In this document: piece by piece, positions 44,379 through 53,135 of the stretch | Numbering within the stretch: the first letter of the stretch is position 1 | Layout: the number at the start of each line of letters is the position of its first letter | NCBI RefSeq assembly: GCF_014897985.1 | Contig: NZ_JABUZA010000010.1 | Coordinates: forward strand, 49,360-113,359 | Origin: Halomonas colorata | GTDB lineage: Bacteria; Pseudomonadota; Gammaproteobacteria; Pseudomonadales; Halomonadaceae | Direction of reading: 5' to 3' | Length of the DNA: 64,000 nt | The notes under the pieces: generated by a model | What the model saw: only the letters and a program-made list of their open reading frames with translations | What the model was told of the DNA's origin: nothing | Databases searched by the model: none | Position numbers and translations under genes: made by a program

Positions 44379-46181
44379 ATGGCCAACCCTCATCGAATAA
44401 CCCCAGAGCAGTTACGTTCACGTTACTGGTTCGATAATCCTGAACACCCCGGCACCACAGCGCTGTGCGTTGAGCGCTATCTTAATTACGGCATTACCTT
44501 GGATGAGTTGACGAGCGGTAAACCGATTATTGGTATCTGCCAGTCGGGGTCTGATTTAACCCCGTGCAACCGTCACCATATTGACTTGGTTAAGCGGGTC
44601 AAAGACGGCATTCGCGCGGCGGGTGGCGTGCCGTTCGAATTTCCCATGCATCCTATTCATGAAAATGTGCGTCGGCCTACCGCGGCATTGGATCGCAACC
44701 TAGCCTACCTGGGGCTGGTGGAAGTGCTTCATGGCTATCCGTTGGACGGCGTGGTGCTAACCACCGGCTGTGACAAAACCACTCCCGCCGCACTGATGGC
44801 CGCGGCAACGGTCAATATCCCCGCGATTGTGCTGTCCGGTGGGCCGATGCTAAACGGCTGGCGGGGCGCCGAGCGGGTGGGTTCGGGCACGATTATCTGG
44901 GAGCTGCGCAAGCGCCTGGCAGCAGGGGATATTGACTACGCAGAGTTTCTTTCCCGCGCCAGCGACTCAGCGCCTTCGATTGGCCACTGCAATACCATGG
45001 GCACGGCGTCCACCATGAACTCCATGGCTGAGGTATTGGGCATGAGCCTGCCGGGCTCGGCGGTCATCCCCGCGCCCTATAAAGAGCGCGCGATGGTGGC
45101 CTATGACACTGGCGTGCGCATTGTCGATATGGTCTGGGAGGACTTGCGCCCGCTGGATATTTTGACTTGCGAAGCATTTGAGAACGCCATCGTGGCCTGC
45201 TCGGCGCTGGGCGGCTCGTCCAACGCGCCGGTTCACATTAACGCTATCGCCCGCCATGCAGGTATTGAGCTGAATAACGATGACTGGCAGCGCCTGGGCC
45301 ACGAGATTCCGCTGCTGGCCAACGTGATGCCCGCCGGTGCGTTTCTGTGTGAAGAGTTTCACCGTGCGGGCGGCGTGCCCGCGATCCTCCATGAACTACA
45401 GGGGGCCGGCAAGCTGCACGGCGCTGCGTTGACGGTGAATGGTCGCTCTTTGGGCGATAATCTGCAGGGCCGGGAAACCCAGGACCCTGACGTGATTTGC
45501 CGCTACGCCGAGCCGCTGGTGGCTCATGCAGGATTTCTCAATCTCAAGGGTAATCTGTTCGAATCCGCGTTGATGAAAACCAGCGTTATCTCAAGGGATT
45601 TCCGCGAGCGCTTTCTGAATGATCCAAGCGACCCTGAAGCCTTTGAAGGCAAAGTAGTGGTATTTGATGGTTCAGAAGATTATCACGCGCGTATTGATGA
45701 TCCGGCGCTGAATATCGACGCCCGCACCATTCTAGTGATGCGGGGCGCTGGCCCGGTAGGGCATCCCGGCGGCGCCGAAGTGGTCAATATGCAGCCACCA
45801 GAGGCATTGATCAAACAGGGGATTGAGTCGCTGCCTTGCCTGGGCGATGGTCGTCAGTCGGGCACTTCCGGCTCGCCGTCGATTCTCAACGCGTCTCCGG
45901 AAGCGGCCACCGGGGGCGGGCTGGCGCTGCTTGAGAGCGGCGATCGGCTGCGGGTTGATCTTAAACGTGGCGAGGTGCAACTGCTGATTGATGCCAGTGA
46001 GCTGGAAGCCCGCCGCAAGCGTTTGGTCGAGCAGGGCGGCTACCGTTACCCTGGCCACCAGACCCCTTGGCAAGAGATTCAGCGCAGCATGGTCGAGCCG
46101 CTGGATCGCGGCATGACGTTAGAATCTGCGACCAAGTACCGCGATGTGGCCCGCCAGCATCCGCCTAGGGATAATCACTAG
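44379..46181 (+). CDS. D-xylonate dehydratase-like IlvD/Edd enzyme (XylD type)
   Basis: 600 residues, the XylD length. It dehydrates a pentonic acid to a 2-keto-3-deoxy acid with an iron-sulfur cluster. Cluster cysteines are seen in [12 protein letters not shown] (about residue 65), [13 protein letters not shown] (about 133) and [14 protein letters not shown] (about 205). The whole sequence resembles Caulobacter XylD: N-terminal [37 protein letters not shown] and the closing NH dipeptide. ATG after GGAGCGTAGCC. It is followed after one base by a DMT permease gene. L-arabonate or D-fuconate are alternative substrates. Confidence 0.88.
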   Translation: MANPHRITPEQLRSRYWFDNPEHPGTTALCVERYLNYGITLDELTSGKPIIGICQSGSDLTPCNRHHIDLVKRVKDGIRAAGGVPFEFPMHPIHENVRRPTAALDRNLAYLGLVEVLHGYPLDGVVLTTGCDKTTPAALMAAATVNIPAIVLSGGPMLNGWRGAERVGSGTIIWELRKRLAAGDIDYAEFLSRASDSAPSIGHCNTMGTASTMNSMAEVLGMSLPGSAVIPAPYKERAMVAYDTGVRIVDMVWEDLRPLDILTCEAFENAIVACSALGGSSNAPVHINAIARHAGIELNNDDWQRLGHEIPLLANVMPAGAFLCEEFHRAGGVPAILHELQGAGKLHGAALTVNGRSLGDNLQGRETQDPDVICRYAEPLVAHAGFLNLKGNLFESALMKTSVISRDFRERFLNDPSDPEAFEGKVVVFDGSEDYHARIDDPALNIDARTILVMRGAGPVGHPGGAEVVNMQPPEALIKQGIESLPCLGDGRQSGTSGSPSILNASPEAATGGGLALLESGDRLRVDLKRGEVQLLIDASELEARRKRLVEQGGYRYPGHQTPWQEIQRSMVEPLDRGMTLESATKYRDVARQHPPRDNH

Positions 46182-46182
46182 C

Positions 46183-47145
46183 ATGAGCCGCTTTAGTGCC
46201 TTGGCGCATCGCCAGCAGGGGCTGCTGTTGACCGGTGGCGGCGCGATGATCATGGCGCCGGATGCTTTGTTGATCAAAGTAGCCGACCTGCCGGATGCCG
46301 AGATTCTCATGTGGCGCGGCTTTCTCTCCGCACTGGGGTTTTTGCTCATCGCCCTGGCGCGCTATGGCCGCGGTACGTTGGCGGCCTATCGCCGTTGTGG
46401 TTGGACCGGCATCGCCGTGGCGCTACTGTTCAGCCTGACCACCTGCGGTTTTGTACTTGGCAATCAGTACACCAAGGCAGGCAACGTGTTGATGATACTG
46501 GCCAGCGCGCCGCTGATCGCAGCAATTCTCTCCTGGGTCATTCTTAAAGAGCGCTTGCCTCGACGCACGTGGCTTGCGATCTGTTTGTGCATGGCGGGTG
46601 TCGCCATGATTGCGTTAGATGACTCGGGCGCAGGCTCGTGGGTAGGCAACGCTTTCGCCTTGGTGACGGCGACGACCCTGGCGATTAACTTTACCCTCTG
46701 CCGTACGCGGCCGGGGGTGGATATGAGCCCGATGCTGGTATTCAACGGACTTATTGTGGGAAGCGTAGCAGGGATTTTCTGGCTGGCGGGGAGCGAACCG
46801 TCCTTACCTGCCACGAACCAGCTAGCGGTGGTGGTATTGCTTTGCCTGTTTATTGTACCTTGCGGCGTCACGCTGTTGCAGCGCGGGCCGTTGTATCTGC
46901 CTTCCGCTGAAGTCGGCTTGCTGCTGTTGCTGGAAGTCGTGGTGGGCACGCTGCTTGCCTGGTGGATTCTGGCTGAGCAGCCTGCACCGGTTGCCATGGT
47001 GGGCGGCGCCCTGGTGCTTGGCACGTTAAGCGCTAAAGGTCTGTATGAACGGCGGCTGGAGCTTAGGCAGCGCGCCGGGCTTGAAACTATTGCCGTCGCC
47101 GAAACGACGCCGCCTGTCACCGTAGACCGGTCAAGTACGTTATGA
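46183..47145 (+). CDS. DMT-superfamily (EamA) permease
   Basis: 320 residues from ATG 46183, one base after the dehydratase stop; a longer in-frame extension into the dehydratase gene is rejected. About ten membrane segments in two EamA repeats, with the typical GNQYTKAGNVLMILASAPLIAAILSWVILKERLPRRTW motif ending the first repeat. Probably exports or imports a metabolite of the pentonate pathway, but DMT substrates cannot be read from sequence. Confidence 0.87.
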   Translation: MSRFSALAHRQQGLLLTGGGAMIMAPDALLIKVADLPDAEILMWRGFLSALGFLLIALARYGRGTLAAYRRCGWTGIAVALLFSLTTCGFVLGNQYTKAGNVLMILASAPLIAAILSWVILKERLPRRTWLAICLCMAGVAMIALDDSGAGSWVGNAFALVTATTLAINFTLCRTRPGVDMSPMLVFNGLIVGSVAGIFWLAGSEPSLPATNQLAVVVLLCLFIVPCGVTLLQRGPLYLPSAEVGLLLLLEVVVGTLLAWWILAEQPAPVAMVGGALVLGTLSAKGLYERRLELRQRAGLETIAVAETTPPVTVDRSSTL

Positions 47146-47176
47146 TTGGCTGGAATTGAAATAGGGTCTTATCGCA

Positions 47177-47947
47177 GTGACATCATCTCTCAGTAAGCCG
47201 TCGGCTCGCCCCAGTATCGCTGAACACCTCGCCGAGGAGATCTTCGGCGGGCGCTATCGCCCCGGCGACTTTGTGCCGCGTGAACTGGATCTATGCGAAC
47301 GCTTCGCCATCAACCGCTCGGCGGTGCGTAGCGATCTGCGCCAACTGGTGGAGGCGGGCATTATTGAGCGTATCTCTGGCCACGGCTCCAAAGTGCGTGA
47401 GTACTCAGAGTGGCATATTCTCGATGTCCAGGTGACCGACTGGCTGACCCGTTATGCGGCCCCCAATCCCGATATTCAGCGCGAAATCCTCGCATTTCGC
47501 CTGGATGTTGAACCCTATGTGGCAATGACCGCCGCCAAGCGCGCCAAGGCGCGTGACTTAGTGGCCATTGAAGAGGCTTTTGAAGGGCTGGGCCAGAACC
47601 TGCGCAATGCGACCTGCCAAGAAGAGCGGCGCTTACACAGCGAATGTGATATTGCCTTTCACGAGGCAATCTTCAAGGCGACCCATAATATCGTCTGGGC
47701 GCAGCTGTCGCATATCCTGCGGCCCTCTATCTACCTGCTGGTCTCGATGTCGAACGAAAGCGCCTCTGACCCGGAAGAGAGCCTGGAGCGTCATCGCCAA
47801 CTGATGGAAAGCATCCGGCTGCGCCGCCCCCGCGAGGCGTTTCTGGCAGCTCAGGCGGTATTGGCGGGCACGGCAGAAGCGCTAGGGCTTGAGCATAGCG
47901 TCAGCTCATTAGGGCGCAGCGTTGAGCTGCCCCACGCTGCTCCCTGA
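47177..47947 (+). CDS. GntR-family regulator, FadR subfamily (second)
   Basis: 256 residues: winged helix at about 8-75 (IAEHLAEEIFGGRYRPGDFVPRELDLCERFAINRSAVRSDLRQLVEAGII) and FCD domain at about 95-235 (CDIAFHEAIFKATHN; HRQLMESI). Starts with GTG at 47177 lacking a good ribosome binding site, so the exact start is unsure. Located between the XylD-like/DMT pair and the aldose dehydrogenase; likely local regulator. Confidence 0.9.
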   Translation: MTSSLSKPSARPSIAEHLAEEIFGGRYRPGDFVPRELDLCERFAINRSAVRSDLRQLVEAGIIERISGHGSKVREYSEWHILDVQVTDWLTRYAAPNPDIQREILAFRLDVEPYVAMTAAKRAKARDLVAIEEAFEGLGQNLRNATCQEERRLHSECDIAFHEAIFKATHNIVWAQLSHILRPSIYLLVSMSNESASDPEESLERHRQLMESIRLRRPREAFLAAQAVLAGTAEALGLEHSVSSLGRSVELPHAAP

Positions 47948-47964
47948 ATCTATTTCTCGTTAAG

Positions 47965-47994
47965 CTTTCACATCAAAACCTTTCACATCAAAAC
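47965..47994 (+). repeat. Exact 15-bp tandem duplication
   Basis: CTTTCACATCAAAAC occurs twice without a gap (47965-47979, 47980-47994) in the short gap before the aldose dehydrogenase start at 48007, ending just before its AAAGG ribosome binding site. Confidence 0.92.
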
Positions 47995-48006
47995 AAAGGC
48001 AAGCAC

Positions 48007-48933
48007 ATGTCTGACTTCAAACTCGGCCTAGTGGGTGTGGGCAAAATCGTTCGCGACCAACACCTTCCGGCGATAGCCACTATCCCGCATTGCCAGCTTG
48101 TCGCCACGGCAGATCCACACGCAACATTGCCGGATGTACCTGCCTATCAAGACCTAAGCGCGATGCTCGATGCCCACCCTGAAATAACCGCTGTGGCAAT
48201 CTGTACGCCGACGCACCTGCGCTACTCTCAGGCACGCCTGGCGTTGCTGCGTGGCAAGCACGTGCTGCTAGAAAAGCCACCCGGGGCCACACTCAGTGAA
48301 GTGGAAAGCTTGATCTCGCTGGCTGCCGAGCAGGGCGTTAGCCTGTTTGCCGCCTGGCACTCACGCTTTGCCCCCGGCGTTGCACAAGCCAAACAGTGGC
48401 TTGCAGCGTGCCAAGTACAGCGCGTTGAGATCGAGTGGAAAGAAGACGTGCGGGTATGGCATCCAGGTCAGGCGTGGATATGGCAACCGGGCGGGATGGG
48501 GGTGTTTGATCCAGGTATCAACGCGCTTTCAATCGTCACCAGCATTCTTCCCCAAGCGTTTTTTCTGCGCCAGGCTCAGTTATGGGTGCCGACTAACTGC
48601 CAGACCCCGATTGCCGCTGAGCTGTCTTTTACCGACCCAGGCGGTGCCAAGATTGAGGCGGTCTTTGATTTTCGCCAAACCGGTCCGCAAACCTGGGATA
48701 TCCATGTCGATACGGATAAAGGCCGTGTGAGCCTGACCCAGGGTGGGCGGCGCCTGATGATTAACGACGAGTTGATAGTGGATGAGGAGGAACGCGAGTA
48801 TGCCGGCCTTTATAACCACTTTGTTGAGCTTGTTGCTAGTGGGCGTAGTGACGTGGATGTCGCGCCACTACGCCAGGTGGCTGACGCGTTTTTATATGGC
48901 CACCGCGAGGCAACCGACGCGTTTGTAGAATGA
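48007..48933 (+). CDS. Aldose 1-dehydrogenase, Gfo/Idh/MocA family (L-arabinose/D-galactose type)
   Basis: 308 residues, same length as Azospirillum L-arabinose 1-dehydrogenase, which it resembles along its whole length as I remember it. Rossmann motif GVGKIVRDQHLPAI (about residues 10-23), catalytic Lys in LLEKPPGATLSEVE (about 90-103), and AAWHSRFAPGV, WKEDVRVWHPGQAWIWQPGG, GVFDPGINALSIV in the sugar domain. Oxidises the sugar at C1 to its lactone, the step before the aldonate dehydratases. No lactonase gene is seen nearby. L-arabinose, D-galactose and D-fucose are all plausible substrates. Confidence 0.85.
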   Translation: MSDFKLGLVGVGKIVRDQHLPAIATIPHCQLVATADPHATLPDVPAYQDLSAMLDAHPEITAVAICTPTHLRYSQARLALLRGKHVLLEKPPGATLSEVESLISLAAEQGVSLFAAWHSRFAPGVAQAKQWLAACQVQRVEIEWKEDVRVWHPGQAWIWQPGGMGVFDPGINALSIVTSILPQAFFLRQAQLWVPTNCQTPIAAELSFTDPGGAKIEAVFDFRQTGPQTWDIHVDTDKGRVSLTQGGRRLMINDELIVDEEEREYAGLYNHFVELVASGRSDVDVAPLRQVADAFLYGHREATDAFVE

Positions 48934-48944
48934 ACGGCTACCAA

Positions 48945-48974
48945 GTCGCGGTGGAAAGAGTTGCGGTGGAAAGT
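48945..48974. repeat. 15-bp tandem duplication
   Basis: GTCGCGGTGGAAAGA (48945-48959) and GTTGCGGTGGAAAGT (48960-48974), 13 of 15 bases identical, in the 75-base gap between the converging aldose dehydrogenase and hydroxyacid dehydrogenase genes. Confidence 0.85.
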
Positions 48975-49008
48975 TAAGCCGCGATGGCGAGGTAGCCGAG
49001 GGTCTATC

Positions 49009-49917
49009 TCAGTGCTTGTTGCCGTCTGAAGCCATTTTATTGCGCTGCATGCAACTGTCGTAAGCTTGGGGAACAAAGCTCTCTTCCCCCACGTCATTTC
49101 GAGCCTTTTTAAGGAACTCGCACAGCGGGGGAAGCATGTCGGACGTTAGTCGGTAATCGCTAAGCGTTTCAGCCAGGTAGCGCATGTCTTTCTCTGCATT
49201 TCCAAGGCTGAACTGCAGTTTCGTGCACTCTTTCTGCAGCACCCACTCCATAACCGGAGCCAGCATGGCGCTATTGGCACCACCCTGAGAACAGATTTCC
49301 AGCAGCTTCTCCTGCGGGACATCCATTGCGGCAGCCATGGTAGCGGCTTCGCTAACCAGCGCTGCAGCACCCAGCGACAGGAAGTTATTAATCAGTTTCA
49401 GCTTATGCGCTGACCCGACCGCACCCACATGAAAGATGTTCTCGGCGAAGCTTTCGATGACCGGCGTAATGCGCGTAACCGTTGAGGCATCGCCCCCCAG
49501 CATAACGTTGAGCCGCCCCTCACGGGCTTCGCGCGGCGTACGGGCTAACGGTGCATCAACCAGGGTGACTCCCTGCTCTGCGACAGTTTCAGCAAGGCGC
49601 TCGGTCGATTCAGGATGAGCCGTAGAGCAGTCGACGATAATCAGACCTTCATGGGCCCCGGCCATCAAACCATCGGCCCCGTTTACTATCTCGCTAACCT
49701 GTTCGGATGTTTTGACGCAGATAAAAACAATATCGCTGTTTTTGGCCATCTCGGTAGCACTTGCGACTTCAACAGCCCCTTCGGCAGATAGCACCTCTAA
49801 AGGCGAACGGTTGCGATGCGCCATAACGCTTAGCGGGTAGCCGTTACGCACTATGTTGCGGGCCATTTCCTTACCCATTAAGCCGAGCCCGATGAATCCG
49901 ATACGTTCCTGTTTCAT
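49009..49917 (-). CDS. NAD(P)-dependent beta-hydroxyacid dehydrogenase (GarR/HIBADH family), first copy
   Basis: 302 residues from ATG 49917 (GGAGG seven bases upstream). Rossmann motif IGFIGLGLMGKEMARNIV, substrate-binding DAPLARTPREAREGRLNVMLGGD and catalytic Lys in KLKLINNFLSLGAAALVSEA (about residue 174). The middle motif differs from the usual DAPVSGG, so the substrate may differ from the second copy at 51095. Together with the aldolase at 57610, tartronate semialdehyde or a similar aldehyde acid is plausible. First from the left in a minus-strand run with an Ldh-type gene. Confidence 0.87.
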   Translation of the reverse strand: MKQERIGFIGLGLMGKEMARNIVRNGYPLSVMAHRNRSPLEVLSAEGAVEVASATEMAKNSDIVFICVKTSEQVSEIVNGADGLMAGAHEGLIIVDCSTAHPESTERLAETVAEQGVTLVDAPLARTPREAREGRLNVMLGGDASTVTRITPVIESFAENIFHVGAVGSAHKLKLINNFLSLGAAALVSEAATMAAAMDVPQEKLLEICSQGGANSAMLAPVMEWVLQKECTKLQFSLGNAEKDMRYLAETLSDYRLTSDMLPPLCEFLKKARNDVGEESFVPQAYDSCMQRNKMASDGNKH

Positions 49918-50000
49918 GGTGACCTCCAATCAGTTATTTGATGACATCCTAGATAACGCTCACTTGTCTGACCCTGACGCTAAAGCTAAGCAAAAAGCGG

Positions 50001-51056
50001 CTATTGGCGTGCCTGAGGGAAAGCAACGCCTAAACGCTCTGACCAATCATGAAGCGCTTCGGGAACGCCCTCTGGAAGCGGAACGCCTTGTTGTGAGTAG
50101 CGCTTGTGTAAATCGAGCCCGCGCTCTCCAGGAATGCGTACCTGAGGATCACCTTCGACAACAGGGTTGTTACGACAGGCATCGGCCAGCGCGCCGGTTT
50201 CGCGCTTGAACGCTTCAAGCCCACCAAAAGCTTCCGGGTCCAGCACCTGCACCATGACCGAGGCACCCCACTGCGAAGGCGCCTGCACGCGCCCGAACCC
50301 TGCCAGGCCAGAGGTCAAAGCTTCCACCATGAGCCCTAGTGCGTAGCCTTTGTGGCCATGGTCCAGCCCGCCGATGGGCATAATGCTGCCTTTGGGCTCG
50401 TCGAAGAGTATCTCGGGACGATCAGTCGCCTGGCCCTGGTTGTCTTTAAGCCATGGATAAGGCAAGCGGCTATTTTGCTTGTTAAGCCGCCCGACCATGC
50501 CATTGGTGGTAATGGACGTACTGACATCCAAAAGCACAGGGCCTGAATCAGTCGGGTAGCCCACGGCGATTGGGTTGGGCGTATGGGTCGCCTCTAGCCC
50601 GCCATACGGGGCAACGGATTTAGTCGCCGGGTCGGATGATTCGATCACCACCACAAGATCTTGATCGGTGGCACGCTTTAGGTAGGCGGCCAGGCAGGCG
50701 ATATGATTGGAGCGCCGAATCACCACCGTACCGGTACCGCAGGCGCGCGCCATGGATTCCGCGGCTTCCATAGCTTTGAGAATCAGCCACGGCCCGGGCA
50801 AGTAGCGGCCATCCCAGGTCTGTACGGCGGAACGTTTGGAGATGACCTCATAATCCCCGGTAACCGGCATGCGGCCTGACTGTATTTCTTCAAGGTAAGG
50901 CGCAAGAAGTTGCAGCCCGTGAGTGGTGTGCCCCATCAGGTCGCCTTCAACAAGCACTTCAGCGACGGCATTGGCTTTATCATCATCAAGCCCTGCGGCT
51001 ACGAGTAAGGCAGTGCTGAATCGCGTTATTTCCTGAACATCGTAATGTTGGCTCAT
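50001..51056 (-). CDS. Ldh/malate dehydrogenase-2 family oxidoreductase, second copy
   Basis: 351 residues of the Ldh_2 family. The catalytic motif reads GHTTHGLQLLAPYL (about residues 42-55), with THG where most members, including the copy at 36490, have SHG. IRRSNHIACLAAYLKRA is the second family motif. It lies between two beta-hydroxyacid dehydrogenases in the same direction. Substrate unknown; a keto acid from the neighbouring dehydratase pathway is the best guess. Confidence 0.86.
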   Translation of the reverse strand: MSQHYDVQEITRFSTALLVAAGLDDDKANAVAEVLVEGDLMGHTTHGLQLLAPYLEEIQSGRMPVTGDYEVISKRSAVQTWDGRYLPGPWLILKAMEAAESMARACGTGTVVIRRSNHIACLAAYLKRATDQDLVVVIESSDPATKSVAPYGGLEATHTPNPIAVGYPTDSGPVLLDVSTSITTNGMVGRLNKQNSRLPYPWLKDNQGQATDRPEILFDEPKGSIMPIGGLDHGHKGYALGLMVEALTSGLAGFGRVQAPSQWGASVMVQVLDPEAFGGLEAFKRETGALADACRNNPVVEGDPQVRIPGERGLDLHKRYSQQGVPLPEGVPEALHDWSERLGVAFPQARQ

Positions 51057-51094
51057 TGTGTTTATTTTCCCAGCGTTATGGGTGGACAGATGGT

Positions 51095-51973
51095 TTATTG
51101 ATTATGACGTCTGAGCTGGCGTATCAGGGCGCTATGGTCAAGATCACCCTCTCCCTGGGCGATAAGCGCTTCATAAAGCCCGTTGACCATCGAGGAGACT
51201 GGCAGCTTAAGCTGCAATTCTTGGGCTAAGGCCATGGCGGTCTGGGTATCTTTCAATTGCCATTTCGCCGGCCCGCCGGGGGTAAAATCCTCCTTGATCA
51301 TGCGCTGGCCGTGGATACGCAGAATGGTCGAGTCGGCAAAGCCTCCTTCAAGCGCATTCAGCATCTGCGTAGGGTCAGCTCCCCCTTGTTCTGCCAGTAA
51401 GATGGCTTCGGCCACGGTAGCAATGGTGTTGGCCACAATCATCTGATTGGCGAGCTTGACCAGCTCACCGCTGCCCGCTGGGCCAACGTGGACCGGCCTG
51501 CCGAGCGATAGGAGGATGGGCTCAACGGCTTTAAAGCTTGCCGCGTCTCCACCCGCCATGATGGCTAGAGTGCCGTCAATCGCTCCCTGCTCACCGCCGG
51601 ATACCGGCGCGTCCAAGTAGTGAATTTGATAGGTTGCGGCCTCCTCAGCTTGGCGACGTGCCGTCTCGACCGGAATGGAACTCATGACGATCAGAGTGGC
51701 GCCGGGCTGCATGGCGTTGAGCAGGCCATCTGAACCTAACAGTAATTCATCGCACACCGGTCCCGAGCTGAGCATAACGATCACAACATCGCTTTCGGTG
51801 ACTGCCTGTTCAGGCCTTTCTACTGTCTCGACACCTACCGTTTCCAGACTGTCGGCTTTGCTTTTTGTCCGGTTCCAGGCGCGCACCTGGTGGCCTGCTT
51901 TGGCCAAGCGCTGTGCCATAGGAGCACCCATAATGCCGGTGCCAATAAAGCCGATAGACCGTGAAGTTGTCAT
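51095..51973 (-). CDS. NAD(P)-dependent beta-hydroxyacid dehydrogenase, GarR-like
   Basis: 292 residues. Rossmann motif IGFIGTGIMGAPMAQRLAKAGH, substrate motif YLDAPVSGGEQGAIDGTLAIMAGGD (about residues 118-140) and catalytic Lys in GSGELVKLANQMIVANTIATVAEA (about residue 170). These match GarR/GlxR (tartronate semialdehyde reductase). It sits upstream of the Ldh-like gene and downstream of a GntR regulator, and the gap before it contains no terminator. A GarD-like dehydratase and a GarL-like aldolase nearby support a role in hexarate breakdown. Confidence 0.9.
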   Translation of the reverse strand: MTTSRSIGFIGTGIMGAPMAQRLAKAGHQVRAWNRTKSKADSLETVGVETVERPEQAVTESDVVIVMLSSGPVCDELLLGSDGLLNAMQPGATLIVMSSIPVETARRQAEEAATYQIHYLDAPVSGGEQGAIDGTLAIMAGGDAASFKAVEPILLSLGRPVHVGPAGSGELVKLANQMIVANTIATVAEAILLAEQGGADPTQMLNALEGGFADSTILRIHGQRMIKEDFTPGGPAKWQLKDTQTAMALAQELQLKLPVSSMVNGLYEALIAQGEGDLDHSALIRQLRRHNQ

Positions 51974-52139
51974 TGTTGGTTCCTCTAACGGTTGGGGCTA
52001 ATGAGTTTTGGTGGCCGTTATTCAGCCGCTTTATCAGATGTTTTCATTAGTTTGGTTAGTGCCCGTTTTTCATAATGTAAAGAGATATCAATAACACTTT
52101 AATATGGATGTAATTAACGTTGTTTTTATTAAGCTTGAG

Positions 52140-53108
52140 CTATCCACGTAAATAAGACGGCACCTCAATGTCTCCTGAATCTCGAAAGTTAATAAGCCGA
52201 TCAAGCACGGTAGATTCTGAGCGCTCCAAATGAGCCATTAATAGCTTTCCAGCTTGGGCGGGTTGCTTCAGGCGCATTTTCTCAAATACCCATAAGTGCT
52301 CATCAAAAAAAGGATCTTGATCGGGAAGTTTAAGTACCCGCCCAAGCAGATGCTTACTGATTAATAAGATAGGATGCGTGCGCCGTAACATATTCATTAC
52401 TTCCTGGTTATCACCCAAGCTAACGGCGGTATGATGAAGGTCATTTTCCAACTCATCCAGTAACTCGCCTTTAATATCTGGGTAACTGTCGGCGGCATGC
52501 TTGAGTTTGGCAATATAGCCGTTGAGTGTGCTTTCTGAAATATTATCGGTCGCACGTACAATCATATAAGGCTCTAATTGACGACGTGCTTCGTAAAGAT
52601 TGTGTAACCGCTTGTCATCTAAAGGAACCACATTCCAGCTATTGTATTTAAACTTTTCGACCAGGCCGATAGATTGCAAATGGAGCAGTATCTGGTGGGT
52701 GACCGTGCGGCTGACATTCAGTGACTTGGAAAGCTTAAGTTCATTGAGTTCAAAGGTGCCCTTTATCGAGCATAGAACAATGGCATGCTCGACGCTGTCG
52801 ATGTGGGCCCGCCAGGAGACGGTGCGGTCGACTTTAGGGGCGTAGCCGCGCTGTTTGAAATCACCCTCACTGAGAGAGCGCCGTACTATCTCTTGCGGCG
52901 ATGCGCCCACCAGATAGCCGCGCCCCTCAAAGCGGCAGATATACTGCTCTTCATGTAACCGGCTCAGCGTTTGGCGAACAGGGGAGCGGCTGATACCAAA
53001 AAGCTCGGCTATATTTCCCTCAAGCAGCACAAGGCCGGGTTCCAGACGCTTTCCAACAATACCCTGCTTAAGAGCCGTATAGAGCTGGTCGCGCAGCGTT
53101 TGTGTCAT
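52140..53108 (-). CDS. GntR-family regulator with two winged-helix segments
   Basis: 322 residues, about 80 more than the usual FadR-type protein. First winged helix at about 4-70 (LRDQLYTALKQGIVGKRLEPGLVLLEGNIAELFGISRSPVRQTLSRLHEEQYI). A second helix-turn-helix-like segment follows at about 105-165 (VEHAIVLCSIKGTFELNELKLSKSLNVSRTVTHQILLHLQSIGLVEKF), then an FCD-like helical domain. The double DNA-binding layout is uncommon. Probably controls the GarD-like gene 27 bases upstream on the same strand and the divergent genes beyond it. Confidence 0.85.
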   Translation of the reverse strand: MTQTLRDQLYTALKQGIVGKRLEPGLVLLEGNIAELFGISRSPVRQTLSRLHEEQYICRFEGRGYLVGASPQEIVRRSLSEGDFKQRGYAPKVDRTVSWRAHIDSVEHAIVLCSIKGTFELNELKLSKSLNVSRTVTHQILLHLQSIGLVEKFKYNSWNVVPLDDKRLHNLYEARRQLEPYMIVRATDNISESTLNGYIAKLKHAADSYPDIKGELLDELENDLHHTAVSLGDNQEVMNMLRRTHPILLISKHLLGRVLKLPDQDPFFDEHLWVFEKMRLKQPAQAGKLLMAHLERSESTVLDRLINFRDSGDIEVPSYLRG

Positions 53109-53135
53109 AGGTAGTTAGTTGCCCTTAAATAAATA

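Noticed and set aside
46464..47120. A 218-codon minus-strand frame opposite the DMT permease
   Set aside because: Low-complexity Ser/Thr/Pro-rich translation typical of antisense to membrane-protein genes.
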